Assembly (NCBI RefSeq): GCF_013364235.1
Contig: NZ_CP054919.1
Span: 6,499,314-6,563,313 of the forward strand
Origin: Kitasatospora sp. NA04385
Lineage (GTDB): Bacteria; Actinomycetota; Actinomycetes; Streptomycetales; Streptomycetaceae
Direction: 5' to 3'
DNA: 64,000 nt
Part shown: piece by piece, positions 16,599 through 26,366 of the stretch
How positions within the stretch are numbered: position 1 is the first letter of the stretch
Layout of the letters: each line of letters starts with the position of its first letter
Notes under the pieces: generated by a model
Seen by the model: only the letters and a program-made list of their open reading frames with translations
Database searches by the model: none
What the model was told of the DNA's origin: nothing
Position numbers and translations under genes: made by a program

Positions 16599-18173
16599 CT
16601 ACTTCAGGTGCAGCACCGAGGCTTCGAAGGTGCGGAACGCGCCCTCCTGCTTCCACTCCAGCGCCGCCTTCGGGCTGGCCGCCAGCAGCGCCGCGCACTT
16701 CGGCAGCGGGTTCTCCGACCCGACCGGCCGGCCCTGGCACTCCGGCACCGGCTTGAAGCCGTTCCGGTCCCGCCACAGGCTGCGGCCCGCCACGAAGCCG
16801 TACTCCAGCGAGTTGCGCGCCAGGTCCTTCAGGTCGGTGTAGCTCAGGCCGTACGTCCGGGCCGCCCGCACGTACTCGTGGGTGATGTCGATCCGCTCCA
16901 CGCCCGGGTCGTCGGTGGCCAGCGCGGTCGGCACCCCGTACTTGCGGTACAGCGGGAACGGGTGCTCCCGCCCCTCGACCTGGAGGATCTGCGCGTTCGA
17001 GGTCAGCGGCACCTCGACCAGCACCTTGCGTTCGGCCAGGGTGCGCAGCAGCTCGGCCGAGTCGTCCTCGTGGGTGACGTCCACGCCGTGGCCGATCCGC
17101 TCGGCCCGGCCGGTCAGCACGGCCTGCCGGATGTGGAAGGTCAGGTCCTCCGGCTTGACCAGCCCGGGCACCAACTCGCCCGCGTGCAGGCTGACGTGGG
17201 CCTTCGGGTAGAGCGGGCGCAGGTACTCCAGCATCCGCATCTGCAGTCGGTAGTTGTCCAGCGAGGCCTGGTAGTCCTCCGGCTGCACCAGGTTCACCGC
17301 GACGAACCGGTCGTCCTGGGAGGCGAGTTCCAGGCCGATCAGCAGTTGCGCGAACACCCGGGCCGGGGTGGACGCCCGGGACGCCTGGGACTGGATCCGC
17401 ACCGTCACCGAACAGCCCGGCCGGGCCTGCGCGGTGCCGCAGTGCTCGGTGGCCTGGTACTCGGCCATCGCGGTGTCCAGGTCGGCGCGGGCCGAGTCCA
17501 CCAGGGCCTGCATCTGGCCGTCGGCCAGCAGCTTCTGCCGCAGCGCCGCGAAGTCCTCCTCGAAGCCGACCTTGGCGGCCAGCGCCGCGACCCCGCCGGA
17601 GGCCGGCGTCAGCATGGTCTCCAGGTAGCTCTGGTGCTGGGCGGCCATGGTGTCGGTGACCTCGGCGATCATCGTGCCGGGGTGGCGCCAGCTGGCCTCG
17701 CCGAACTTGCCGAAGGTGGCGAAGAAGTGGTCGTGGCCGGACTCCGCGCCCGGCGTGAAGTCCTGCATCGACCAGGCCCGGATCACCCGGGTGCGGAACT
17801 CGCCCTCGGCCAGCGCGTCCGCGGCGGGCCGCTTGGTGCCCTGGCAGGGGCCGGTCGACGAGTCGAGGGTGACCGAGTCGATGCACAGGTCGTCCTGCGC
17901 GGCCAGCCGGATCAGCAGTTCGGTGGTGACCGCGCCGGAGAGGTGGTTGTGCAGGTCACCGCCCTTGGGCATCGCCCGCAGGAAGGCGTCCAACCGCGCC
18001 GGGTCGTGCCGGATTCCGTCCAGCAGGCCGTTGACGGCCGCCTCGGTGGGACGGGAACCCGCCCGGTCGGCGGCCGGGGCGGCCTGGGCAGTGGGGGCGA
18101 GCGGCAGCAGCAGGGCCGCGCAGGCGACCAGGGCTGCCGAGGAGGTACGGCGTAGCGACATCATGATCGCCAT
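16599..18173 (-). CDS. secreted adenosine deaminase-family metal hydrolase
   Basis: 524 residues. A Sec-type signal peptide (basic start, hydrophobic Ala/Leu core, cleavage after AQA near residue 31) precedes an amidohydrolase domain. Metal and catalytic motifs of adenosine deaminases are present: DLHNHLSGA with the HxH pair, SLHAGE carrying the third His and catalytic Glu, a Gly-His-Gly-Val segment, and TDDPG with the metal-binding Asp. Extra inserts and about 520 residues are closer to extracellular ADA-like growth factor enzymes than to cytosolic ADA (about 340). It probably deaminates adenosine or related purines outside the cell. ATG 18171-18173 or 18162-18164 may be the start. A CTGACGG-C-CCGTCAG dyad ends just upstream. 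Confidence 0.9.
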   Translation of the reverse strand: MAIMMSLRRTSSAALVACAALLLPLAPTAQAAPAADRAGSRPTEAAVNGLLDGIRHDPARLDAFLRAMPKGGDLHNHLSGAVTTELLIRLAAQDDLCIDSVTLDSSTGPCQGTKRPAADALAEGEFRTRVIRAWSMQDFTPGAESGHDHFFATFGKFGEASWRHPGTMIAEVTDTMAAQHQSYLETMLTPASGGVAALAAKVGFEEDFAALRQKLLADGQMQALVDSARADLDTAMAEYQATEHCGTAQARPGCSVTVRIQSQASRASTPARVFAQLLIGLELASQDDRFVAVNLVQPEDYQASLDNYRLQMRMLEYLRPLYPKAHVSLHAGELVPGLVKPEDLTFHIRQAVLTGRAERIGHGVDVTHEDDSAELLRTLAERKVLVEVPLTSNAQILQVEGREHPFPLYRKYGVPTALATDDPGVERIDITHEYVRAARTYGLSYTDLKDLARNSLEYGFVAGRSLWRDRNGFKPVPECQGRPVGSENPLPKCAALLAASPKAALEWKQEGAFRTFEASVLHLK

Positions 18174-18174
18174 G

Positions 18175-18189
18175 CTGACGGCCCGTCAG
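18175..18189. promoter_or_regulatory. 15-bp dyad CTGACGG-C-CCGTCAG
   Basis: Perfect 7-bp arms around one base, one base upstream of the adenosine deaminase-like ATG. The identical 15-mer recurs at 41693-41707, and related CTGAC-N5-GTCAG sites occur at 32808-32822 and 38160-38174, each upstream of a gene. This looks like a binding site or a transcript hairpin shared by several genes. Confidence 0.55.
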
Positions 18190-18274
18190 CCGCCGTACCC
18201 CCCGGTGCCGTTCATGTCGTGCGCGCACCATCCGAAAGAGTGCCGCCGGCCGGGACCGACCCGACGGGCGTTCG

Positions 18275-18325
18275 AAACCCCGCGAACCCCGCGAACCCCG
18301 CTACCCGCGAACCCCGCTACCCGCG
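18275..18325. repeat. 16-bp tandem repeat in intergenic DNA
   Basis: GCGAACCCCGCTACCC is repeated at 18291 and 18307, with partial GCGAACCCC copies before it. It lies downstream of the DUF5997 gene end and upstream of the adenosine deaminase-like gene. No function assigned. Confidence 0.7.
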
Positions 18326-18349
18326 GGCCGGGCCGCCCCCCCGACCGCA

Positions 18350-18778
18350 CTACTTGCGCCGGGCCTTCCCGGCGGCCCGCTCGGCCTTCACCTTCGCGGC
18401 CTTCTCCGCCGCCGCCTGCACCCGCTGCGCCTCCTTGCGCACCTCGGCCTGGAGGGCGCGCTCGCGGCGCAGCCACTCCGGGTCCTCCTCGCGCAGCGCG
18501 TCGATCTGCTCGGTGGTCAGCGCCTCGGTGATCCCGGCGCGGTTCAGGCCGGTCACCGAGATGCCCAGCCGCGAGGCCACCAGCTGGCGCGGGTGCGGGC
18601 CGTTGCGGCGCAGGTCGGCCAGCCACTGCGGGGGCTCGGCCTGCATCGCGTTGAGCTCGTCGCGGGAGACGACGCCCGCCCGGAACTCGGCGGGGGTCGC
18701 CGCCAGGTAGATCCCCAGCTTCTTGGCCGCGGTCGCGGGCTTCATGGTCTGGGAGGTCTTGGGCTTGGGCGTAGTCAT
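18350..18778 (-). CDS. DUF5997 family protein
   Basis: 142 residues. The N-terminal half (TAAKKLGIYLAATPAEFRAGVVSRDELNAMQAEPPQWLADLRRNGPHPR is the family core, here cited as residues about 17-65) is followed by a segment with an LGISVTGLNRAGI motif and a Lys/Arg/Ala/Glu-rich helical tail (about 105-142). The family has no known function; it is commonly found beside a LysR-sensor gene in streptomycetes, as here. No Shine-Dalgarno is seen before ATG 18776-18778; TACCCT lies seven bases upstream on the minus strand, so the mRNA may be leaderless. It is divergent from the LysR-sensor gene, 149 bp apart. Confidence 0.88.
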   Translation of the reverse strand: MTTPKPKTSQTMKPATAAKKLGIYLAATPAEFRAGVVSRDELNAMQAEPPQWLADLRRNGPHPRQLVASRLGISVTGLNRAGITEALTTEQIDALREEDPEWLRRERALQAEVRKEAQRVQAAAEKAAKVKAERAAGKARRK

Positions 18779-18914
18779 GCGACAAGGGTATAGGGAGCGC
18801 GCCCCTGCCCGGCCCACCCGCCCAGCTCAGGGCCGTCCCGCCGCCCCGGGGCCGTCGCGGTCCCGGCCGCCCCCGCCCCGCCCGGCTCGGGGCCGTCCCG
18901 CCGCCCGTGCCCGC

Positions 18915-18920
18915 TAGCCT
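18915..18920 (+). promoter_or_regulatory. -10 box TAGCCT, probable leaderless promoter
   Basis: TAGCCT ends seven bases before GTG 18928, the spacing expected when transcription begins at or next to the start codon. A GGAG at 18921-18924 is too close to serve well as a Shine-Dalgarno. Confidence 0.5.
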
Positions 18921-18927
18921 GGAGCCC

Positions 18928-19719
18928 GTGACCGAGACCGAGAACCAGCCGTCCGCCGCCCCCTTCCGCCTGGTGTACGTGCCGGGGGTGACGCCCACCA
19001 AGTGGCTGCGGGTGTGGGGGGAGCGGCTGCCCGACGTGCCGGTCGAGCTGCTGCAGTCCGCGCCCGCCGACGGCCACGCCCTGCTGCTGTCCGGCGGCGC
19101 GGACGCCGGCCTGGTCCGGCTGCCGGTGGACCGGACGGTGCTCAGCGCCATCCCGCTGTACACCGAGACCACCGTCGTGGTGTTCCCCAAGGACCACTGG
19201 CTGGCCGCCGCCGAGGAGGTCACCGTCGCCGACCTCGCCGAGGAGGTCGTCTTCCACCCGCAGGACGACACCCTCGACTGGCCCGAACCGCCCGGCCGCC
19301 CCGCCTTCGAGCGGCCCGCCACCACCGCCGACGCGATCGAGCTGGTCGCCGCCAACGTCGGCGTGCTGGCCGTCCCGCAGTCCCTGGCCCGGCTGCACCA
19401 CCGCCGCGACCTCACCTACCGCACCCTGGCCGACGTCCCGCAGTCGCAGGTCGCCCTGGCCTGGCCCGAGGAGGCCACCACCGACCTGGTCGAGGAGTTC
19501 ATCGGCATCGTCCGCGGCCGCACCGCCAACAGCTCCCGCGGCCGCACCGCCGCCGCCGAGGAGCAGCGCCGCCCGTCCAGCACGAAGAAGTCCAGGGCCC
19601 AGCCCCAGCAGCGCACCGGCCAGGCCGGAAAGCCCAAGCCCAAGCCGGGCCGGCGCACCGGCGGCGGCCGCACCGCCCAGCCCAAGCGCGGCGGCAGCGG
19701 CGGCGGCCGCAAGAAGTAG
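18928..19719 (+). CDS. LysR substrate-binding-domain protein without HTH, with basic C-terminal tail
   Basis: 263 residues. Residues about 12-195 match a LysR-type effector-binding domain (Rossmann-like halves, a GADAGLVRLP segment, a VFPKDHWLAA strand and an AIELVAANVGVLAVP motif), but the usual 60-residue N-terminal winged helix is absent. The last 65 residues are Lys/Arg/Gly/Pro-rich and could bind nucleic acid non-specifically. The protein may therefore be a sensor or an atypical DNA-binding protein rather than a classical regulator. GTG 18928 was chosen by domain start and the -10 spacing. It is divergent from DUF5997. Confidence 0.85.
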   Translation: MTETENQPSAAPFRLVYVPGVTPTKWLRVWGERLPDVPVELLQSAPADGHALLLSGGADAGLVRLPVDRTVLSAIPLYTETTVVVFPKDHWLAAAEEVTVADLAEEVVFHPQDDTLDWPEPPGRPAFERPATTADAIELVAANVGVLAVPQSLARLHHRRDLTYRTLADVPQSQVALAWPEEATTDLVEEFIGIVRGRTANSSRGRTAAAEEQRRPSSTKKSRAQPQQRTGQAGKPKPKPGRRTGGGRTAQPKRGGSGGGRKK

Positions 19720-19971
19720 CCGCCCCGGCGGCCTCCCCGGTCGGACGGCCGGACGGTCGGCCGGGGGAGACCGGCCGGGGGAGACCGGCCGCAGTCGGAA
19801 CCCGTCCCGCGCGCCGGCCGAGTGGCGGCCGCTCCGGCGGGGTAGTCGCGCCACGCGTCCGACGACGCCCCGTCGGCCACCTGCTCCACGGCGTTCCCGC
19901 AGTTGACGCACTGTGGCCCGCATGATGGTCGACGGGCATCCTTGCCGTACCGACCGAGGAGAGTAGCCACG
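19720..19971. other. intergenic region before pgm
   Basis: 252 bp. GGCCGGGGGAGACC is tandemly repeated at 19759 and 19773 and can fold with flanking GGCC/CGGCC words, so this is probably the terminator of the LysR-sensor gene. TTGACG at 19903-19908 is a good -35 candidate for pgm, with GATGGT at 19924-19929 as a weak -10 (15-bp spacer). Confidence 0.5.
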
Positions 19972-21615
<1,644 letters not shown>

Positions 21616-21667
21616 CCCGCGGCCTCCCCGGTCCCCGCACCCCTCCGGCACCCCGCAGCCGGAGGGG

Positions 21668-21707
21668 TGTTGCATTGTGGTGCAGTCTGTTCGAAGATGT
21701 TTGATGT
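21668..21707 (+). promoter_or_regulatory. gal operator: four 10-bp direct repeats upstream of galT
   Basis: Four consecutive decamers, TGTTGCATTG, TGGTGCAGTC, TGTTCGAAGA and TGTTTGATGT, occupy 21668-21707 exactly head to tail. A matching array lies upstream of galK. Direct repeats at one-turn spacing are usual for DeoR-family sites, and a DeoR gene is adjacent to galK. The last repeat runs into the likely -10 (TGTATC), so binding should repress. Confidence 0.8.
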
Positions 21708-21761
21708 ATCGGCTCGCCGTCCCTGCCCCGAGCCGCGCCACGAACCACGAGGAGTGCCGCC

Positions 21762-22844
21762 GTGCACAAGACGGTGACCAAGCTGGCCGACGGCCGCGAA
21801 CTGGTCTACTACGACGCCGAACCCACCGTCCGCGACGCGGTCGACGCCCGGCCGCTGGAGCCCGCGGCGAGCGTCTCCGAGGTCCGGATCGACCCGTTCA
21901 CCGGCGACCCGGTCACCATCGCCGCGCACCGCCAGTCCCGCACCTACCACCCGCCGGCCGACGAGTGCCCGCTCTGCCCGTCCCGGGACGGGCGGCTCAG
22001 CGAGATTCCGGCCGCGGACTACCAGGTCGCCGTCTTCGAGAACCGCTTCCCGTCGCTCGCCGACTCCTCCGCCGCGCACGTCGCCCCCCGGTCGGACGGC
22101 CCGTACGCGCTCACCCCCGGCACCGGCCGCTGCGAGGTGGTCTGCTTCACCTCCGACCACGCCGCCTCCTTCGCCGACCTGGACGAGGACCGCGCCCGCC
22201 TGGTGCTGGACGCCTGGACCGACCGCACCGCCGAGCTGTACGCCCGCCCCGGCGTCCGGCAGGTGTACTGCTTCGAGAACCGCGGCGCCGAGATCGGCGT
22301 GACCCTGGGCCACCCGCACGGCCAGATCTACGCCTTCCCGTTCACCACCCCGCGCACCGCCCTCGCCCTGGACCGCGCCGCCGCCCACCTCGCCGCGACC
22401 GGCCGCAACCTGTACGACGACGTGCTGGCCGCCGAGCGCGCCACCACCGGCCAGCCCGACTCCCGGGTCGTGCTGGCCGGCGAGCACTGGACGGCCTTCG
22501 TCCCGTTCGCCGCCCGCTGGCCGTACGAGGTCCACCTCTACCCCAACCGCCGGGCCGCCGACCTCACCGCGCTGGACGCGGCCGCCCGCGCGGAGTTCCC
22601 GCGGATCTACCTCGACCTGCTGCGCCGCTTCGACCGGCTCTTCCCCGAACCGGCCCCGTACATCGCCGCCTGGCACCAGACCCCGCGGCCCGCCGCCACC
22701 GAACTCGCCCTGCACCTGGAGCTGTTCACCCTGCGCCGCACCGCCGACAAGCTCAAGTACCTGGCCGGCACCGAGTCCGGCATGGGCGCGTTCATGAACG
22801 ACGTCCGCCCCGAGACCGCCGCCCGCACCCTGCGCGAGCGCTAA
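21762..22844 (+). CDS. galT: galactose-1-phosphate uridylyltransferase
   Basis: 360 residues, typical length. The N-terminal RIDPFTGDPVTIAAHR segment, a CPLCPS zinc-type pair, and the nucleotidyl-transfer motif HPHGQIY with the catalytic His are present; FENRGAEIGVTLGHPHGQ is the family signature. It transfers UMP from UDP-glucose to galactose-1-phosphate in the Leloir pathway. GTG 21762 follows GAGGAG. Unlike the classical streptomycete galT-galE-galK order, no galE is found here; galK is on the opposite strand and convergent. Confidence 0.96.
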   Translation: MHKTVTKLADGRELVYYDAEPTVRDAVDARPLEPAASVSEVRIDPFTGDPVTIAAHRQSRTYHPPADECPLCPSRDGRLSEIPAADYQVAVFENRFPSLADSSAAHVAPRSDGPYALTPGTGRCEVVCFTSDHAASFADLDEDRARLVLDAWTDRTAELYARPGVRQVYCFENRGAEIGVTLGHPHGQIYAFPFTTPRTALALDRAAAHLAATGRNLYDDVLAAERATTGQPDSRVVLAGEHWTAFVPFAARWPYEVHLYPNRRAADLTALDAAARAEFPRIYLDLLRRFDRLFPEPAPYIAAWHQTPRPAATELALHLELFTLRRTADKLKYLAGTESGMGAFMNDVRPETAARTLRER

Positions 22845-22856
22845 CCCCGAGGGCGG

Positions 22857-23023
22857 GCCCCGCCAGGGGCTCGGGGAACGGCGGGGCCGTGCTGCTGGGG
22901 GCCGGAGCCCAGCTGACGTTCGTGCTGCTTCGGGCCCGGGAACAGAACCCGAAGCGACCGCACGCCCCGGCAGTGAACCGTCAGCAGCCACGGCCCCGCC
23001 GTTCCCCGGGCCCCTGGCGGGGC
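22857..23023. repeat. long imperfect inverted repeat between galT and galK
   Basis: The left arm (22857-22897, 41 nt) and the right arm (22982-23023, 42 nt) are reverse complements with about one substitution and one extra base. The 84-nt loop contains a smaller hairpin with CTTCGGG and CCCGAAG arms. It fills nearly the whole gap between two convergent genes and must form a very stable RNA hairpin in either direction; bidirectional termination is the simplest role. Confidence 0.9.
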
Positions 23024-23031
23024 TCCGCGAC

Positions 23032-24189
23032 TCAGGCCACCCGGTGCGCCCCCTGCGAGGGCACCGCCGGGAACGCCTGCGGCGCGCCGAACCCGGCCGC
23101 CGCGAACGCCTCGTGCACCGCCCGCTCGATCTCCGCCAGCCGCTCGGTGTCCGCCAGGACGAGCACCGAGCCGCCGAAGCCGCCGCCCATCATCCGGGCC
23201 CCCAGCGCGCCCGCCGCGTTCGCGGTCGCCACCACCAGGTCGGTCTCCGGGCAGGAGACCCGGTAGTCGTCGCGCAGCGAGGCGTGCCCGGCGGTCAGCA
23301 CCGGGCCGAGCGCCCGCGGGTCGCCCGCGTCCAGCAGCGCGACGGTGTCCAGCACCCGCTGGTCCTCGGTCACCACGTGCCGCAGCAGCGGCCGCAGTTC
23401 GGCCGGCAGCCGCTCCTGGGCCGCGGCCAGCCCGTCCGCCGCGACGTCGCGCAGCGCCCGCACCCCGAGCAGCTCGGCGGCCCGCTCGCACCCCGCCCGC
23501 AGGCCCGCGTACGCGCCGTCGCCCAGGTCGTGCTTGACCCGGGTGTCGACCACCAGCAGGGACAGGCCGACCGCGGGCAGGTCCAGCGGCACCTGGCGGC
23601 CGGTGAGCGTCCGGGTGTCGAGGAAGTACGCGTGGCCCGCGACGCAGCAGCTGGACGCCATCTGGTCGAGCGCGCCGCACGGCACCCCGACGTAGGCGTT
23701 CTCGGCGCGCTGGGCCAGCAGCGCCCGGGCCGGGGCGTCCAGGCCCAGGCCGTACAGCTCGTCCAGGGCGATCGCGGTCGCGCACTCCAGCGCCGCGGAC
23801 GAGGACAGGCCCGCCCCGGTCGGCACGTCCGAGGCGAACGCCAGGTCGGCCCCGCCCACCGGGTGCCCGGCCTCGGCCAGCGCCCAGAACACGCCCGCCG
23901 GGTACGCCGCCCAGCCCGGCACCGAGCCCGGCGCCAGGTCGGCGAGCGCGAACTCGGCCACCGCGCCGTCGCCCTGCGCGCTGAACAGCCGCACCAGGCC
24001 GTCCGCGCGGCGGCGGGCCGCGACCCGGGTGGCGTGCGGGAGCGCGGCGGGCAGCACGAAGCCCTCGTTGTAGTCGGTGTGCTCGCCGATCAGGTTGATC
24101 CGGCCGGGAGCGGCCCACACGCCGTCGGGGGCGCCGTCGAAGGCGGAGGCGAAGGCGGCTGCGGCAGCGGTGGCGGCATCGGTGGTCAT
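23032..24189 (-). CDS. galK: galactokinase
   Basis: 385 residues, usual length. GHMP-kinase features in order: APGRINLIGEHTDYNEG (galactose signature, about 26-42), the ATP-binding PTGAGLSSSAALE loop (about 120-132), and the C-terminal MMGGGFGGSVL motif. It phosphorylates galactose at C1 with ATP, feeding galT. The start ATG 24187-24189 is divergent from the DeoR gene, and the 40-bp operator 24228-24267 lies between them. Confidence 0.96.
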   Translation of the reverse strand: MTTDAATAAAAAFASAFDGAPDGVWAAPGRINLIGEHTDYNEGFVLPAALPHATRVAARRRADGLVRLFSAQGDGAVAEFALADLAPGSVPGWAAYPAGVFWALAEAGHPVGGADLAFASDVPTGAGLSSSAALECATAIALDELYGLGLDAPARALLAQRAENAYVGVPCGALDQMASSCCVAGHAYFLDTRTLTGRQVPLDLPAVGLSLLVVDTRVKHDLGDGAYAGLRAGCERAAELLGVRALRDVAADGLAAAQERLPAELRPLLRHVVTEDQRVLDTVALLDAGDPRALGPVLTAGHASLRDDYRVSCPETDLVVATANAAGALGARMMGGGFGGSVLVLADTERLAEIERAVHEAFAAAGFGAPQAFPAVPSQGAHRVA

Positions 24190-24227
24190 CGGGCGCTCCA
24201 GCGGGCGTTCACGGACGAGCAGGCGGT

Positions 24228-24267
24228 ATATTCAACACATTCAAACACACTGCACCACACTCGAACA
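24228..24267 (-). promoter_or_regulatory. gal operator: four 10-bp direct repeats upstream of galK
   Basis: Read in the galK direction the four decamers are TGTTCGAGTG, TGGTGCAGTG, TGTTTGAATG and TGTTGAATAT, ending in TATACC which can serve as the galK -10. The order and spacing match the galT array, giving eight variants of the same 10-mer in total. The site also lies in the promoter region of the divergent DeoR gene, consistent with autoregulation. Confidence 0.82.
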
Positions 24268-24292
24268 GGCTTGATGCGGCACCCCCGCGAAC

Positions 24293-24298
24293 TATGCT
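24293..24298 (+). promoter_or_regulatory. -10 box TATGCT of the DeoR gene
   Basis: TATGCT lies 37 bases upstream of GTG 24335 and 26 bases from the edge of the repeat operator, so the operator would cover the -35 region of this promoter. Confidence 0.5.
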
Positions 24299-24334
24299 GA
24301 TCGCTTCCCGCCCCGCCCCACCCCGGAGGACACC

Positions 24335-25117
24335 GTGACGACCGACGGCGGACTGCTCGCCGACCAGCGCAGGGCCCTGATCCTCGACCTGGTCCGCCGC
24401 GACGGGGCCGTCAAGGTCGCCGAACTGGTCGAACAGTTGGGCGTCTCCGACATGACGATCCGCCGCGACCTGGACGCGCTGGCCCGCGCGGGCTCCGTCC
24501 GCAAGGTCTACGGCGGCGCGGTCGCCCGGGCCGCCGCCGCCGACGAACCCGCCTTCGAGGCCAAGTCCACCCTGGCCCCCGAGACCAAGGCGGCCCTCGC
24601 CGAGGCCGCCGCCGCCCAGGTCCAGCCCGGCAGCGTGGTCGCCGTCTCGGCCGGCACCACCGCCTACGCCGTCGCCACCCGCCTGCTCGACGTCCCCGGC
24701 CTCACCGTGGTCACCAACTCCCTCCCGGTCGCCGAACTCGTCCGCGCCCGCGGCGAGAACGGCCCCGCCCTGCTGCTCACCGGCGGCGCCCCCACCCGCT
24801 CCGCCGCGCTGGTCGGCCCGCTCGCCGACCAGGCCATCCGCTCCCTGCACGTCGACCTGCTGGTCATCGGCGCCCACGGCGTCAGCGAACGCGCCGGCCT
24901 CACCACCCCCAACCTCGCCGAGGCCCAGACCAACCGCGCCCTGATCGCCTCCGCCCACCGCACCGTCGCCGTCGCCGACCACACCAAGTGGGGCGTCGTC
25001 GGCCTCAGCAGCTTCGCCGCCCTCACCGACCTCGACTGCTTCATCACCGACCACGACCTCCCCGCCGAGGCCCGCACCGTCCTCACCGAGTCCTGCGGCG
25101 ACCTCCTGCTCGTCTGA
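24335..25117 (+). CDS. DeoR/GlpR-family regulator, probable repressor of galT and galK
   Basis: 260 residues. The N-terminal winged helix is a standard DeoR domain (QRRALILDLVRRDGAVKV start, then a recognition helix around VSDMTIRRDLDALARAG, residues about 8-55). The C-terminal sugar-phosphate sensor domain (about 75-255) has the isomerase-like VSAGTTAYAVA loop and a GAHGVSERAGLT segment. Such regulators bind direct repeats and release DNA on binding a phosphorylated sugar. The array between this gene and galK, repeated at galT, makes galactose catabolism the obvious target. GTG 24335 follows GAGGACACC. Confidence 0.92.
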   Translation: MTTDGGLLADQRRALILDLVRRDGAVKVAELVEQLGVSDMTIRRDLDALARAGSVRKVYGGAVARAAAADEPAFEAKSTLAPETKAALAEAAAAQVQPGSVVAVSAGTTAYAVATRLLDVPGLTVVTNSLPVAELVRARGENGPALLLTGGAPTRSAALVGPLADQAIRSLHVDLLVIGAHGVSERAGLTTPNLAEAQTNRALIASAHRTVAVADHTKWGVVGLSSFAALTDLDCFITDHDLPAEARTVLTESCGDLLLV

Positions 25118-25137
25118 ACCGCCCCGCCCGGCCCCGC

Positions 25138-26319
25138 TCAGTCCAGGACGACCGTCACACCGCGCTCCGCCAGGACCTCCAGCACCACGTCGAAGTAACT
25201 GCGCACCGGGTCACCGCCCACGATCTCCCCGGCGAGGCAGCGCCGGGCGGTCTCCGCGTCGTGCCACACCAGAGTGAAGGGAGACACCACAGCGGTGCCG
25301 CCCCACAGCCGGTCGCGCAGCCAGAACAGGTTGCTGCCCATCTCCAGGCCGGGCCCGAGCACCGCCTCGCCGATGGCCAGGTGCAGGCCGGGGACGTCGG
25401 TGACGTGCCGGCCGTCGAGGTGGTGGGTGCCGCCGCTGCGCGGGGAGTCGGACGGGCCGGTGCGACAGAGCGCGAGCCACTCGCGACGGCCCCACGTGTC
25501 CAACTGCGCCCACTGGTTGGGCTCGGTCGGCGGGCCCTCGAACCAGCGCTCGCGCACCGGCCGGCCCTCCAGGACGGGATAGCCGTAGCCGCAGTCGGCG
25601 AGGGTGACGTCAAGCAGTGGGCCGCCGAGGACGGAGGGGCGGGCTTCGGTGACGTGCAGCATGACCTCCTCGGTGGCCATCACCCGGCCCGAGCGGTCCA
25701 GCGCGGCCAGCTTTCCCCACTCCTCGTTGCGGCCGCCGCGCTGGGTGAGCAGGGCGAGCAGCGCGGGAGCGGGCTCGCAGCCGATCAGCTGGATCGGGTC
25801 CGCCCGGGCGGGCCGGCGGGCGAGCAGGCCGCCGACGTGGCGACAGTGGCCGAGCGGCTCGGTGATCCGCCGGTCCGGCGACCAGAACGCGTAGCCCGGC
25901 CGGGCCGGGTAGCGCGGGCGGCCCTCGTACGGATGGTCCCGGTGGTCGGCGGTGACGACCAGGTCGACCAGGCCGGGCGCGCCCGCAGTGGGCCGGACGG
26001 TGACGACGGACACTCCGCCCAGCTGGTAGTCGTACGCGCTCGGGTCGCCGTTCTCCTCCAGTACCAGCAGCTCCAGGTCGCCCAACTGCCGCCCGCCCGG
26101 CCCGGCGGCCATGACCGCCAGCGGGCTGTCGGCCGGGCAGCCCTCCAGCACCAGCACCGTCCGGTCCGGGTACTCGTGCGGCAGGTACAGGCCCTCGGCG
26201 TCGGCGCAGCGCCCCAACAGCTCGACCGCCTCCCGGTCGTCCTCGTCGTCGACCTCCCGCACCAGCACGTACCGCAGCGGGAACTCCCGCTCCCAGGAAG
26301 CGAAGTCCGCCACCCGCAT
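25138..26319 (-). CDS. barstar-domain protein with unassigned N-terminal region
   Basis: 393 residues. The C-terminal 85 residues (about 308-393) resemble barstar, the barnase inhibitor: a LDGRHVTDVPGLHLAIGEAV start, an N-x-x-W-L-R-D-R-L segment, and a final FTLVWHDAETARRCL strand-helix unit. The first 300 residues contain several beta-rich stretches and no motif I recognise. A barstar relative normally neutralises a ribonuclease toxin, but no RNase gene is in the neighbourhood, and many actinobacterial barstar-fold proteins have no known partner. ATG 26317-26319 has GGAGG eight bases upstream. Cytoplasmic, no signal peptide. Confidence 0.78.
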   Translation of the reverse strand: MRVADFASWEREFPLRYVLVREVDDEDDREAVELLGRCADAEGLYLPHEYPDRTVLVLEGCPADSPLAVMAAGPGGRQLGDLELLVLEENGDPSAYDYQLGGVSVVTVRPTAGAPGLVDLVVTADHRDHPYEGRPRYPARPGYAFWSPDRRITEPLGHCRHVGGLLARRPARADPIQLIGCEPAPALLALLTQRGGRNEEWGKLAALDRSGRVMATEEVMLHVTEARPSVLGGPLLDVTLADCGYGYPVLEGRPVRERWFEGPPTEPNQWAQLDTWGRREWLALCRTGPSDSPRSGGTHHLDGRHVTDVPGLHLAIGEAVLGPGLEMGSNLFWLRDRLWGGTAVVSPFTLVWHDAETARRCLAGEIVGGDPVRSYFDVVLEVLAERGVTVVLD

Positions 26320-26366
26320 CCGACCTCCAGGCCCTCGTCATCCGATCGTAGGCGCACCGTAGGGGA

